DNA from: Shinisaurus crocodilurus
Lineage: Eukaryota > Chordata > Lepidosauria > Squamata > Shinisauridae
Direction: 5' to 3'
NCBI GenBank assembly: GCA_021292165.1
Contig: CM037876.1
Coordinates: 39,418,575-39,482,574 of the forward strand
Length of the DNA: 64,000 nucleotides
Positions within the stretch are counted from its first letter, which is position 1. Each line of letters begins with the position of its first letter. Position numbers and translations under genes: made by a program. The notes under the pieces were generated by a model. It had not been told where the DNA came from. It ran no database searches and worked only from the letters and a program-made list of their open reading frames with translations. Below are positions 11,857-23,300 of this stretch, piece by piece.

Positions 11857-12935
11857 TAACGTATTTAATCTGTTTTAATCTGCCTTTCAAGAACATAAGA
11901 CTTCCCAAGGCAGCTTACAGCATAAAAACAATAAAACAAAAGTATTAATAAAATCATAGTACATATAAACAATTTAAAATAAAACCAGTTACAATAAAAT
12001 ACAATTTCAAGTTATCCATCTGCAGCAAATACCGTAATTTTTTTCAAAGGAGAACAGATGAGTTTTTAAAATCCTCTTAAGAGCAGCCACAGATGGGGTC
12101 AGCCGTAATAACTCTCAGGAAGGAATTGAGAAGGCCCTGTCTCTAGTGTCTGCTAACCTCACTGATATTGATGGTTGGCCAATGAAGATGATCTTAAAAC
12201 ATGGGCAGGTTCATACAGCTGTAGGCAATTCTTCAAACAACCTGGACCAACACTACTTTGGGCTTTAAAGGTCAAAACAAGCACTTTGATTTGGGCCTGG
12301 ACATGCACTGGCAACCAGTGCTGCTGGTACAGGATTGATATAATATGATCTGAAAATCTAGCCCCAACGCAGACTTGAGCAGTTGCATTCTGTACCAGCT
12401 GAAGTTTCCAAGTCAGCTTCAGAGGCAGCCCCATAGAACACATTACAGTAATCAAGTCTGGATGTTAACAGAGTATGCATAATGGACACCAGGTCCACTA
12501 GATAGGGTCGCAGCTGACATACCTACCAAAGTTGATAAATGGCACTCCTGGTCCTGGCTACTACCACTAGCTTGCTTGCACAAACAGTGACGATTTCAGA
12601 AGGCCCCCAGGCTACAAACTTGGTACTTCAGGGTACCATTCCCTCCCTCAAAGAAGTATTTATTACTTCTGAGATCCAGACATCCAAACTTAAAAGCCCA
12701 GATGGGCAAGGATCTAGGTGGTAGCCTCAGTCCTTCATGAAGCTTGTCCACATCCTCAGGTTGCACAAGCTGAAAAGTATCCATAACAATACAACCAGAT
12801 GGTGTCCTAATTGCATCCATCTCTGACACAAAGTTGGCATGGATCTGAGCAATTTTATCTGTAAAGTGCAACACAAATTAGTCTTCAGCTTTTGATGAAA
12901 ATGAAGGCAACATACATAGGGCACTGACCAGATCC
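11857..12935 (-). mobile_element. L2-clade LINE fragment
   Basis: A minus-strand frame (12159-12455) reads LQLVQNATAQ, SDHIISILYQQHWLPV and KVLVLTFKA, matching the C-terminal part of the L2 reverse transcriptase seen intact at 53771-53930. A further L2-like frame with VQPEDVDKLHEGLR lies at 12596-12874. It is an old, broken copy with internal deletion. The far end is approximate. Confidence 0.75.
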
Positions 12936-13199
12936 AGATATGCTTAGCTTCAGAAAAGTTGCGGCATCACGTGGCTTCAGATCATGGTCTTAGCTGTGCT
13001 ATCCAGTAAAAGTGGAAGCAAATGTTGTGTCAGCTAAAACTTGTTGGAAGCACCTTTTAATATAGAAGAACCTTTAGTTGTTGACCTTGCAAAGATACTG
13101 GTTAAAATGTGTTGGGATATTCAAATCACATTAGTAAACATTCTTGATACCCACTTGCAGGTCACCCCTCCACTCTGCTTTTTAGTAAACTAAGATTTA

Positions 13200-13302
13200 G
13201 GGTGCAATCCTATGCAAGTTTGGACCGAAAGAAAGGTCTACAACTCCCAGTGTGGGAATTGTAGGGGGGGTTTTCTGCCTAAACTTGCATGGGATTACAC
13301 CC
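13200..13302. mobile_element. GGGTGCAATCC MITE, family A, copy 2 (TTA TSD)
   Basis: Ends GGGTGCAATCC and GGATTACACCC (complement GGGTGTAATCC), flanked by TTA at 13197-13199 and 13303-13305. The core has 'ctacaactcccagtg' paired with 'gggaattgtag'. An outer inverted pair, gtaaactaag / cttagtttac, flanks the element. Confidence 0.8.
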
Positions 13303-13797
13303 TTAGTTTACTACCTTCAATGTCATAATAGTGACTTGACTGCCTTTTAACATTTCTTTATATTCAGTGCCTCCACTGATATTTCATCGCTCTTGCTTCA
13401 CTGTGTTATCTGAATGGATAAAACTGGTTTGTTTGTTTTGGGTTTTTCTTGTCACTATGATGAGCAGAGATGACTCATCATATACTGGAGGCAGTTTTGT
13501 TGAGTAAGAAAATATTATTTTTAATTTAGTAACTTTGCAGAGTAGAACTACATTTGTACAGATTAGCACTGAAAAAGTTGTGTGGGAGAATATAAACTTT
13601 CGAACCCCAAGTTTGCCAGTTGAGACTACAACGGGAACAACAGCATCAAAAAGCATGGTCGACATGTTCTGGTGCTTCTCACAATCCAGGAAATGTTTCA
13701 AGTTGGGGTGGGAACAATGAAGAAAGCAGCTAAGATTCTACAAAGCATATATGCATTAGTCATACTACTTCGGCTCCCCCCCACCCCCTGCTGTGAC

Positions 13798-14058
13798 AGA
13801 GCCAGTGTGGCGTAGTGGTTAGAGTGTTGGACTGGGACTCGGGAGATCCAGAATCGGGAGATCCGGGTTCTAGTCCCCGCTCGGCCATGAAGCTCACTGG
13901 GTGACTTTGGGCCAGTCACTGACTCCCAGCCTAACCTACCTCACAGGGTTGTTGTGAGGATAAAGTGGAGGAGTGGAGGAGGAGGATTATGTAAGCCGCC
14001 TTGGGTTCCTTGCAGGAAAAAAGGCGGGGTATAAATATAATAAATAAATAAACAAACA
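13798..14058 (+). mobile_element. Sauria-type SINE with internal duplication
   Basis: Same head, A box and B box as the copy at 9935, here on the plus strand, ending in an A+T tail near 14058. The segment 'atcgggagatcc' is duplicated just before the B box, lengthening the A-to-B spacing. Confidence 0.9.
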
Positions 14059-14699
14059 TAAGAACCTTGGACTATCTAGAACAACCCTAGGAAATTCCTA
14101 GCAGGATTAGTCACCAAATGATTTAAACAACTCCTGCATAAACTAGGGAAGCACATTATTCTGCAATGCTTTCATGTGCCAATATAAAGAAATTCAAATC
14201 CTGGGTAGTGTCAATGAAAGCTTATCTCAAGCTATCCAAAATACTATTTCAGTCAGATTAGGAACTAATATAAGGGAAAATAAAGCGACAAAATGTTGGA
14301 GAAGGGATTGAACCCAAGGGATCTAAATTCAAGAGGAAAGGACTGCTCTTTAGAATATTTCAGGGTATTTCTACACCCCTTGGTGAACGGTTCCGGATCA
14401 TGGATACATGACTTCATCTAGCTCATGCCCTACATGAGCTTCAAACTACGCATGTACAACAGGCATGCAAAACCATCAGGCTTTTCACCTGTGCCAAGCA
14501 TTCTAATTAAAGGTGAGCATTTAACAATTGTGACACTAGAAATAAGTACTAATGGAGGCTGGGGTGCAGGAATGATGAGGCCTGGGGATGAACTGGAGAA
14601 AATGTGCAAATTCACATATATGTATGTTGTTTCAAATGTGAACCTACCCTTCTCTCTAAACCATCTGGAGGTCCATGTAGAATGTGTGTGTTTCAAGTA

Positions 14700-14961
14700 C
14701 AGTAATACCTTGGATTGAGAGCATAATTCGTTCCGGAAACGTGCTTGTAATCCAAAACACTCTTATATCAAAGCGAGTCTCTGGCGGGCGTGAGCGGGGC
14801 CGATTTCGGCCCACTACGCCCGCTCGAGGCGAGCGGTTACATCCCTCCACTACTTGTCTTGCAAGACGTCGCTTGTTTATCAAGTCAAATTTTATTTAAA
14901 ATTTTTGCTTGTCTTGCAAAACGCTCTCAGACCAAGTTACTTGAAATCCAAGGAATTACTG
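14700..14961. mobile_element. Tigger-like MITE, copy 1 (TA TSD)
   Basis: Inverted ends cagtaataccttggat / atccaaggaattactg, flanked by TA. It contains gcataattcgttccggaaac and ttgcaaaacgctctcagacc. The GC-rich central block (cgggcgtgagcggggc) is shared only with copy 2. Orientation is opposite to copies 2-4. Confidence 0.85.
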
Positions 14962-15305
14962 TATAGCTAAGGGATGAGTTGGTGATTTAAGCTGCATACT
15001 GGTTTAATGACCAGAGCTTCTGCAACCTACTATAGTTTTGAAGGGACTATCATTTTAGGATATGTAAACCTATTCTGATCTCTTACTTGTTTTCTCAGCA
15101 TGTCAACATGCTGAAGGATTGTACATACAGTGTTTTAGGATATTACCTATTAGAATTACAATATGTCAATACTTTCTGCAGGAAAATCTATGGGAACAAT
15201 CAAGCCAGAGTCAAGCGCTTTTAAGCCCCATTTATTTGCTTAACTCATAAAAATGAATGGGACTTAAAAGTACTGGATAATGAGCTATATGTTTCAAAGC
15301 ATATT

Positions 15306-15615
15306 AGATTGGATATAGACTTAGTCATACCTAGAGCAGACCCATTGAACTCAATGGGACCTATGTTAGGCATAGATTTCATAGATCATAGAGTTGGAAG
15401 GAGCCTACAAGGCTATCGAGTCCAACCCCCTGCTCAATGCAGGAAACTAGAGGAGGGGTCTCCCATCCAAGTAATAACCAGGCTTGACCCTGCTTAGCTT
15501 TCCACGCTCAGACAAGCTGAGCCGGCGTATGCCACAGGCCTGTGTGGCATAACTAACTTAACCCCATTGATTTCAATGGGTCTAACTCTTAAGAATGACT
15601 TCTGGATCTAGCCCA
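15306..15615. mobile_element. Palindromic MITE family B, copy 1, split by 5S-CR1 SINE
   Basis: The left half (gacttagtcatacc...cagacccattgaactcaatg) and right half (ccattgatttcaatgggtct ... gaatgac) are inverted repeats like those at 16387 and 24726. The 171-bp SINE at 15375-15545 interrupts the centre. Confidence 0.75.
15375..15545 (-). mobile_element. 5S rRNA-headed SINE with CR1 tail, full-length copy
   Basis: On the minus strand the head follows vertebrate 5S rRNA, including AAGCTAAGCAGGGTC (A box), GCCTGGTTA and TTGGATGGGAGACC (C box), so the whole pol III internal control region is represented. After a short junction (ccctcctctagtttcctgc) the 3' third is CR1-like: attgagcagggggttggact, then ccttccaactctatgatcta. 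It is flanked by the direct repeat GGCATA at 15369-15374 and 15546-15551. The junction is identical in the copy at 21118. The layout matches the SINE3 type known from fish. Confidence 0.85.
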
Positions 15616-15879
15616 TTTATTTTATTGCTTATTATTTTTTAAATGATACTTCCTGATGAAGAGTTGTTTTAGCTTCAAATATATTGACTATTCACAAACT
15701 AAAGTATTCATGCACCATTTGAAGTATCCCATTCCTACTTATACTATGAAAAATGCATGTAAGACACAAAGCTGAGGAATCAGAAAAAATCTATTTTAAT
15801 GTTTTGAATAACACTGACTCTTGAACTCTTGCCAGAGTCAAACTGAAGAGGTGGTGAGATCTCTAGTAGTACTGTATCT

Positions 15880-15975
15880 TATTATAGGCCTCCTTGAAAA
15901 TCTGGATTGGCCACTATTCAGCACAGGATAACTGGGCTAGATGGACCATTGGTCTGATCCAAAAGGGGTACTAAA
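15880..15975 (+). mobile_element. CR1-group LINE 3' remnant
   Basis: 'gggctagatggaccattggt' and 'ctgatcc' match the 3' end of the family at 36230-37217. It is short and decayed. Confidence 0.5.
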
Positions 15976-16386
15976 GCAACTGTTTCACAAGCCACCAGAT
16001 ACATTGCTATAAATAGGGAATATTCCATAGCTGATGTAGTGTCATATGAATTCAAATTTGGAATAAATAGGGACATTAGGCTCTTGATGCACTTTTATGT
16101 AGTCTCAATGGGCCCAGATGAGTTCTGCCAAATGACATAAAATGAAATTTCATCAGGATGAAAAAAGCCAATACTGCCAAGTAATATTATCCAGAATATT
16201 TATCATCCCATTAAAATCTAATATGCAGCATAAAAATGACATATTTGTCTTGCGCCTACTTTACTCCCTTCCATAATTAAGGAGCTGTGGTGGATATATT
16301 CCTGTATATTATATTCACAAAGTTATCTTCAGCAGTAAATATGGGATGAACAACCATACCTTCAGGACATATTATTAAATCCACTA

Positions 16387-16508
16387 GGTTGGATCCAGAC
16401 TTGGTCATACTTAAGAGTAGACCTACTGAAATTAATGGGACTTCACTTAGTTATGACTACCTTAAGTCCCATTGATTTCAGTGGGTCTACTGTAAGTATG
16501 ACTAATAC
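16387..16508. mobile_element. Palindromic MITE family B, copy 2
   Basis: 'ggttggatccagacttggtc' opens the left arm. The arms pair 'agtagacctactgaaattaa' with 'gatttcagtgggtctactgt' (complementary with few mismatches). The right terminus is missing or mutated. Confidence 0.7.
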
Positions 16509-18744
16509 ATTATTCACATATCAAAGCATACTTTTGTCCTATTTAATTCAGAACTGTCCATTTAAACAAGCCTTGGTGTTCATTATCATTCCTCTTCTTT
16601 AAAACTTTTAAAACTGAATTTCCTTTCTTGCTCTCTCCAGGACCATTGTATGCTCCAGTTACTCCCATTAATGTTTCCACTATGATTCTAAGATCCTAGG
16701 TAGTCACAAACAATTTAAATCCTGTCAGTTTATAGGTGAAATCAGGGGTGTTGTTGGTTTTGTCCCACTGTGTGTCATTTTGCATTGTTTACAATGAAGC
16801 TTGTCTACCATTTTGTTCCCCATTCACCCAGTTTTGATTTATTGCATTCTAGCTTCTCAGTCCACTTTGGATGTTACTGTCCTTAATATTTAGGTGACAT
16901 CTGCAGTTCATTACTGCTTCCCTGACTTCAGATCACTCATGAACACATTAAATAGCACGAGTCCCGATACAGATTTCCATTATGAGAACCATCCATTACC
17001 TTTATCATCTACTTCCTGTTTTTTAATCAATTACTATAAGAGTACTTGTCTTCTTATCCCGACTGCTAAATTTTCTATGGTATCTTTGATGTGGGACTTT
17101 GTCAAAAACTGTTCAAAGGTCCAACTATATACCGGTAACAACTACTAGATCTTCCCGATCTTTGTTGCATTTGTAGTATGAAAGAAAATAGGGTTGGGAG
17201 TACGGCAAATTTGAGCAGCATGCTGTGAAGAGAACACTTCAAATAGTTAACAGAGAAGTACAATAGAAGATGTACTTCATTTAAATCATCCTTAATAAAG
17301 AAAGTCATCTTTCAAATAAATCAACATCCTTGAGAATGTTGAGGAAGTCTACAGCTATAATTTTAACTATTAGATTGAAATAAATTACTCAGTAAGAGCT
17401 CTAAAGAGAGTATGGAATTGGAATATACTCCATATACTGAAAAAAAGTTAAGAGGGCCCATAAATTAGAATAGCTGTAGATACCTGCTAATATAACAGGT
17501 ATAACATAACAAGAAAAGAAGGATATTTAGGCTATGCCCTCTAGCACCTAAGGCTACACTCCTATACCATGGTCTCTGCTATATTACTGTAACCCCTGCC
17601 CTTATTACGTTACTCTTGACACCATTAGGAATGGGGGAAAGGAAGCTCCTAAATTCAGCCCAATAATACCTTTCTACCCTTAAATGGACAACTGACACTG
17701 TGCACAACCTCTGAGGCAGGCACAGGTATGGGGCGCCCCTGCTTCACTCATGTCTAAAAGCTGTTCATAATCTTCTCACAGTCCTTATCTGCAATTGGAG
17801 GTATCAAGACTGTGCCCCTTTCCTTGTCTTGTGTCATATATATAAGTAGGTTGCTGGATTCAAGGGTGTTCACTGTGGAGAGCTATGTTAGTGTGGCAAT
17901 GCACAGTCTATCTTTTTGTATCTGGGCATATCTGCATAGCAGGGAGCAATACAGAGTCAAGATGAGGCTAAAAATGCATGCAAAGTCATTTTCAGACACG
18001 ACTCATATATCCATACAATTTTCGTGAACTGGACAGAATGGACAGCTTGCATAAAAGGGGAAGAAGAGACTTATTTTGAACATCTGGTTAGCTTCAGAAT
18101 CTTTTCTGAAACCAAAAGAAAAGAAAAATGAAGAGCTATTCCTAGTCACCACTCCATCATCACTCTTTTTGTAGTCCGTGGTTCATGACACACTGATAGG
18201 AAGAAGATAAACTTTACAAGCACACTCCAACATATGATCTAATCAAGGCAAAGGTAAGCACATTCAAATCCTATCAATTTCAATGGGATTTAAGCATGAA
18301 TAATTTTCTCTATGTTGATCTCAATGGTTTCATGTGTGTGCACTGATGGAGTACACTGCAAGGGCCACCTCATATATGAAAAATGTTATATCCTTTATAG
18401 ACCTTAGCATTTATGTTAGTCATTTCAGTAATGGTGGAGACGATCAACCAGAAACATCTCCTACACAAGTTCCACTGAAGGTATGCATGAGATGACATAT
18501 TGTCAAAGGGTGTACTATGCCATGATAGTTAAGACATTATAGTGTTAGAATATGGGTGTAGGAAGAGTGAGCACTTTCACAGATTTTAAGCTGACACCAA
18601 CTGTAAAGTATTTGTGCATTATTAATGTACTCAAGATTTCAACAGTTCTGATAACATTACATAATTCCCTTTTACGATCTATGTGTAGCAAATGTATGTG
18701 CAGTATCAGTTACAACCAATCTGAAAATCTACCCACTGATCCCT
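16509..18744. other. No gene seen; intronic sequence
   Basis: About 2.2 kb of AT-rich sequence with only chance frames. 'tcaatttcaatgggatttaa' near 18275 may be a remnant of a family B or C MITE arm. Confidence 0.45.
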
Positions 18745-19100
18745 CAAGGATATGATAGCACTCTTCAAATACCTGAAGGGTTATCATATAGAAGAGGGCA
18801 AAGACTTGTTCTTTGCTGTCACAGAGGGCAGGATAGATCTAATGGGCTTAAGTTTCAGGAGGGTAGATTTTGGCAGAACATTAGGAGAACCTTCTTAATG
18901 GTAACAGCAGTAAGATAATGGAACCAATTACCTAGGGGGTGGGGTAGACTCTCCCTAGCTGGACAGCCAAGCAGAGAAATGTTAGTCATTTCAGTAATAA
19001 GCCATCTATTGGGGATGCTCTAGTTCTGAATTCCCCTGCATTGAGTAGGGGATTGGACTAGATGGGCTAGAAGACCTCCTCCAACTCTATAGATTCTAAG
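18745..19100 (+). mobile_element. CR1 LINE 3' end
   Basis: Decayed C-terminal coding sequence (tgatagcactcttcaaatac for IALFKY, then 'ggaaccaattacctag') is followed by 'attggactagatgggctaga' and 'ctccaactctatagattcta', the CR1 3' end. 5'-truncated, no intact frame. Confidence 0.8.
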
Positions 19101-19218
19101 GATGAATTAATGAAGACCAATGATTCAAAATGGGATAGTCTTAAAGTAAAAGGAACGAAGGACAGTTCAGGTACATCTCTGAGATTTGGATCACTACCTG
19201 GCCCATGTTTTTTGTGCC

Positions 19219-19769
19219 TGTCAAGGTTCCGCTACTGCAGGGACCCCTTGACCTGCCTTTGGAAGATCTCTGCCTCTTCTCAAAGCTTCTCCCGTTCCAG
19301 GAGATCAAATCCTTTGCCTGTTTCCAGTAGCATGGGAATAGGCTTCAGGCGTGCTGAATAAGTCACTCCAACAACTCAGGGTAAACAACAACACTTTACT
19401 TATTACATTAGGGTATTTACACAATAGAGCAGTTATAATTCAAAAGCAAGTATGATAAAATTAAACAGACAAATAACACAAGGTTCTCTAACCTAACTTC
19501 AGTCTACCTCTCTCCTCTGCAGTCAGTCTCTCTCTGGCTCTAGCTGACCACACCCCACACAAATAAAGCCCTCCCAGGATTGGAAGGTTATAACCATGTG
19601 ACCTTGAACAGGAGAAATAATACTTAACTTCTATTGGGTGAACTGAAACTCACAAACGCCCCCTCCCATCCTGAAATGTTTGGGCCTTCAGGCTTCAACT
19701 AATTTAGGGAAGTGTTTGGGCCTACAGGCTTCAACTAACCTAAGCCTGTGTAGGCCTCAATCCTTCACA
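19219..19769 (-). mobile_element. Solo LTR with 5-bp TSD
   Basis: The 551-bp unit runs TGTCAAGGTTCC...ATCCTTCACA on the plus strand (TG...CA ends) and is flanked by GTGCC at 19214-19218 and 19770-19774. Read on the minus strand it has an AT-rich TTTATTTGTG box and a later ATGTAATAAGTAAAG stretch as possible promoter and polyadenylation regions. A 'tttgggcct..aggcttcaac' segment is tandemly repeated. No internal coding region remains, so it is a recombination product. Gypsy or ERV origin is undecided. Confidence 0.75.
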
Positions 19770-19785
19770 GTGCCTGATTAGAGTA

Positions 19786-20030
19786 ATAGAATCATAGAGT
19801 TGCAAGAGGCCTAGGAATTCATCTAGCCCTACCTCGTTCAATGCGGGATGCAGCTATAGCATCCTTGACCGATGGCTGTCCCGCAAAGAGAACCCACCAC
19901 CTCCCAAGCCTGTTCCACTGCCAAACAGTTCTGCCCATTAGGAAATTTCTCCTAATGTTTAGCCAAAATCTGTTTCCTTGCAATTTCCACCCATTAGTTC
20001 TAGTCCTACCCTCTGGAGCAACAGAAAAGG
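19786..20030 (-). mobile_element. CR1 LINE 3' fragment
   Basis: 'agaatcatagagttgcaaga' followed by 'ctagccctacctcgttcaat' and 'aggaaatttctcctaatgtt' is CR1 3' end in minus orientation, directly beside the solo LTR. Confidence 0.8.
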
Positions 20031-20242
20031 ATAATGAAGAGAATATACAATTGGTTAAATCTATGAGTCAAATGGAACAGGTAAGTCATCACTTCTCCTG
20101 CAATGTGTCTTATGCCACTAGTGATAGAGGATAAACTTTACAAGAATGTTCCAGCACAATAGCTCTAATCCACAGAAAGTCAATTGTGCTCAAGTTCCAC
20201 TGAATCACCTATGCTTAAGTGAACCACCAGTTTCTACTTTAA

Positions 20243-20696
20243 GAGAGCAATCTTATGGTTCCTGGGCTAGCATCGCAGGGACCATAGGATAGTTCAGATT
20301 CTCCCCTCTGAGGTCAGAGACAGCACTCCAAGGTTGGAAGGGGGAGTTGGAGATCTGCCCCCACCCCCTCAGAGCCAGCGTAGAGAGAACCGCACTGGCT
20401 GCCTCTCTGACATCTAAAAATTGACCTCAGAGAGGGGGAAAAGGGGCGTTTCAGTGGGTGTGGAGGGGAGAAGACCAGAGAGGCCAGGATATCCTGAGCC
20501 TCCTCCAGCCTCCTCCCCTCCTTCTCCAAACGCCCTCGCTAGCCCATCCAGTGAAAAGGCAAAGAACACATGCAGGGAGGCAAAAATCACATCAGCCACT
20601 GTTCCAGCCATGCCAGCTTCAGCCCGGCAGGGCACAGAAATCTCAGAAGCCCCTGAGTTCAGGGGCTTCCAAGCAGCAATTGACAGGACTGCACCC
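20243..20696. mobile_element. Long GGGTGCAATCC-group element (family E), copy 2 (TAA TSD)
   Basis: Starts gagagcaatcttatgg and ends aggactgcaccc, with TAA at 20240-20242 and 20697-20699. The GC-rich interior produces overlapping chance frames on both strands. A further 51-bp stretch (20700-20750) looks like another short group member: TAA-ggctgaaaccc...caggattgca-TTA. Confidence 0.55.
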
Positions 20697-21117
20697 TAAG
20701 GCTGAAACCCTAAGCCTTGAACTCAGACTGTAGGCTTGTACAGGATTGCATTATAAGAAGTTGTCTCAACCAAATTTAAGATAAGAAAGTTCTACTTCTC
20801 CAAATTAGCAGAATCCTGGATATATGTACTGGGAAGCTGGGCTACAGACTGAGCTCGGCTATCATCTGCTTGAATTTTTTTAACATTTCAGCATTAATAT
20901 AAAATTTGAATTTAAAATACAATTTTTAGAACAAAATTGTCTTTCAGGGACAAAACAAAAATCAAAATATTAAAAGTGGAGCAAGAAGAGCTCAGGTAAC
21001 AGATGAAGACCCCTTGAAGTGACTGGGACCTGTTAATACAAGTTCTTTTAAAAAAATAATCAGAAAATAATTTGTTTTTTGCTGGAGCTAAGTCCTGAAT
21101 TTTGAACATCCTGTTGA

Positions 21118-21235
21118 GATTTCATAGATCATAGAGTTGGAAGGAGCCTACAAGGCTATCGAGTCCAACCCCCTGCTCAATGCAGGAAACTAGAGGAGGG
21201 GTCTCCCATCCAAGTAATGACCAGGCTTGACCCTG
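21118..21235 (-). mobile_element. 5S rRNA-headed SINE with CR1 tail, truncated copy
   Basis: Nearly identical to the CR1 tail, the junction and the 3' half of the 5S head of the copy at 15375-15545. It stops in the 5S A box after 'gaccctg', where unrelated sequence (tagcggacgggacc) begins. A second copy with the same chimeric junction shows this is a family rather than one accidental fusion. Confidence 0.85.
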
Positions 21236-21798
21236 TAGCGGACGGGACCCCTCCTCCAAACCTCACACCCTCAATGTGTACTTCGCTCTCACCAAGTGCC
21301 ACCTTGTATTGGTCACTTCAGACTTTAAGCTGTCTTCTTAAGCTGTGTTAGCCGATTATATGTCTTAGGTCTTATATGTAGCTGTTCACCTACGTTTGTT
21401 TGTCTTTATGAAGAGCAGTTTGTTTATTTGATCACTTGAAGTAGGGTGCCCCTCTGTTAATTCACTTCTAACTTTCCTGTCCACCAGTCAGACTCTGGAC
21501 ACTTAGAACTTTGAATAAAAAGATTGATTTATTGTTCCAACAAAGTCTCTAAACTGATATTCAACTCAGGCACAGATAACTTGGATTTTCAACAGTTACA
21601 CTCAAACTTGTTATTTGCTTAGATTCAGGTTAAAGGCAGGCAGATGTTATACAGTGCTCTTTGTATCAACTTGGCTTGGTTACTTGAAGTTACAGTATCA
21701 GACCAGGGAACTTAACTGTCCCTCTCACTAGTCCAGAGCTTCACCTTCTTCCTCAGACAGAAGGTCCTTCACTCCCTAAGCGGAAACTCTTGTGAATA
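21236..21798. other. Unassigned, possibly LTR-derived
   Basis: Begins TGTAGCGGACGGGACC at the SINE break and contains 'gaataaaaagattgatttat'. This resembles an LTR fragment, but I found no second end or target duplication. Confidence 0.3.
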
Positions 21799-22044
21799 CA
21801 GTAATACCTTGGATTGCAAGTAATTTGGTCTGAGAACTTTTTGCAAAACAAGCAATTTTTTAAAATAAATTTTGACTTGATAAACAAGCGTCGTCTTGCA
21901 ATACAAGTGTAGGGATGTAACCGCTCGCCTCGAGCGGGCATAGCGGCTGCTCACGCCCGCCAGAGACTCGCTTTGATATAAGAGTGTTTTGGATTACAAG
22001 CACGGTTCCGGAACGAATTATGCTTGCAATCCAAGTTATTACTG
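21799..22044. mobile_element. Tigger-like MITE, copy 2 (TA TSD)
   Basis: cagtaataccttggattgc at the left, its inverse at the right (atccaagttattactg), TA on both sides. It shares the central 'cgcccgccagagactcgctt' block with copy 1 in inverse orientation. Confidence 0.85.
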
Positions 22045-22837
22045 TATATGATATGCTGAGCTGCAGCTTGGAGTAAGAAGGACAAATGTGTCAATTTTCA
22101 GCACTTTTAAACTTGTTGTTTCTGTGGCAATTTTTATTGGATCGGTCTGCACAATTGTACACTGCATCAGGTAAATCATGGATGCCAAGTTTTATGTTAT
22201 TAGCTCAATAGGTGTCATTTTTATAAACAGTAGAATTCTGAGGCTTATAATGACATAACTTTTTTTTTTGGTGCAACTCACCTTAAGTAAAGCGGTACTC
22301 CTGCCCCGCTTTAATTTATTGGTTGATAATATTGTATATCGCTTAATATAGTAACATTTCTAAGCAGTTTACATATGTTGAATGTATATGGGCGATTGTT
22401 TGTGATATGATTGTCCACAGCCTTCTAAACACAAAGACATTTCCATTATGGTATAGTTATCCAGGAAGCATTGTTCTACTCTCTCTGATTCCCGTTGTAA
22501 ATGCAACCACTGATCAGAAGAATTCGATTTTAAGTCCCAACACAAATGTAGCATTAATATATAAATACAAATATGAACTAAGATCACTCTCCAAACATGT
22601 GCATAGACATGTGGTACAGATCATATAAAATACTGAATTTAGCTTTCTTATTAAATCCTTTATGACTCTCATAAATGGCACACAATGCCTTCTGAAAACT
22701 TTGCCACACAAGAGCATTTTTACATTGACTTAATTTTTTTTTAAATTATGCACATGCCACGAGAAAGAGTCTGCAAATAAACATTCTTTGAGAACAGGAG
22801 GAAGAAACTGGATAGGTTTAGCCTGGGGGGGGGGATG

Positions 22838-22876
22838 ATGACCCAGTGAGTTTCATGGCCAAGTGGGGACTGGAAG
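22838..22876 (-). mobile_element. Sauria SINE fragment
   Basis: 'gacccagtgagtttcatggc' and 'aagtggggactggaa' match the B-box side of the full SINE copies. Both ends are lost. Confidence 0.6.
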
Positions 22877-23300
22877 AGCACTCCAAAACGGTGGTGCCAC
22901 CACTGAAAAGGTCTTATACTTGGCATATAAGGATAGTAAGGAAGGGTATTTACTTTCTGTAAGGATGGTACCCAGAGCAAGGACCCACCTGTTGAATTTA
23001 GAAGACAGGCCACATAAGGCTTTAAGGATGATAACCATTACCTTGAATTGACCCTGATAACCAATGCAATTGTACAAGTAATAATCCATTTTTTTCTCCA
23101 TGTCCTATCCCCTATAAGAGCTGGACAGCATCATTTTGTACCCAAACACTTCTGAATTGTCTTCTAGGGCAATGCACTTTCTAGAGTGCATTATACTAGT
23201 AACCAATCTGAAAGGTTACCAGAGTCTGGATGACTGTGGCCAGATTCTCATTATCAAGGAAAATCACCACCAGGCTATTACATGTTTGTACTTCATTGTT
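22877..23300 (-). mobile_element. L2-clade LINE fragment, decayed
   Basis: 'ggtggtgccaccactgaaaa' and the minus-strand text encoding FKVMVIILKALCGL correspond to the C-terminal L2 region also seen at 29820-30060. There are many stops. The right end is approximate. Confidence 0.6.

Noticed and set aside
15446..15540. A genuine 5S rRNA gene
   Set aside because: The 5S part is diverged, fused to a CR1 tail and flanked by a TSD, and a second copy has the same fusion, so it is a SINE.
21236..21798. A second solo LTR
   Set aside because: Only one plausible end (TGTAGCGG) is seen, with no opposite end or target duplication.
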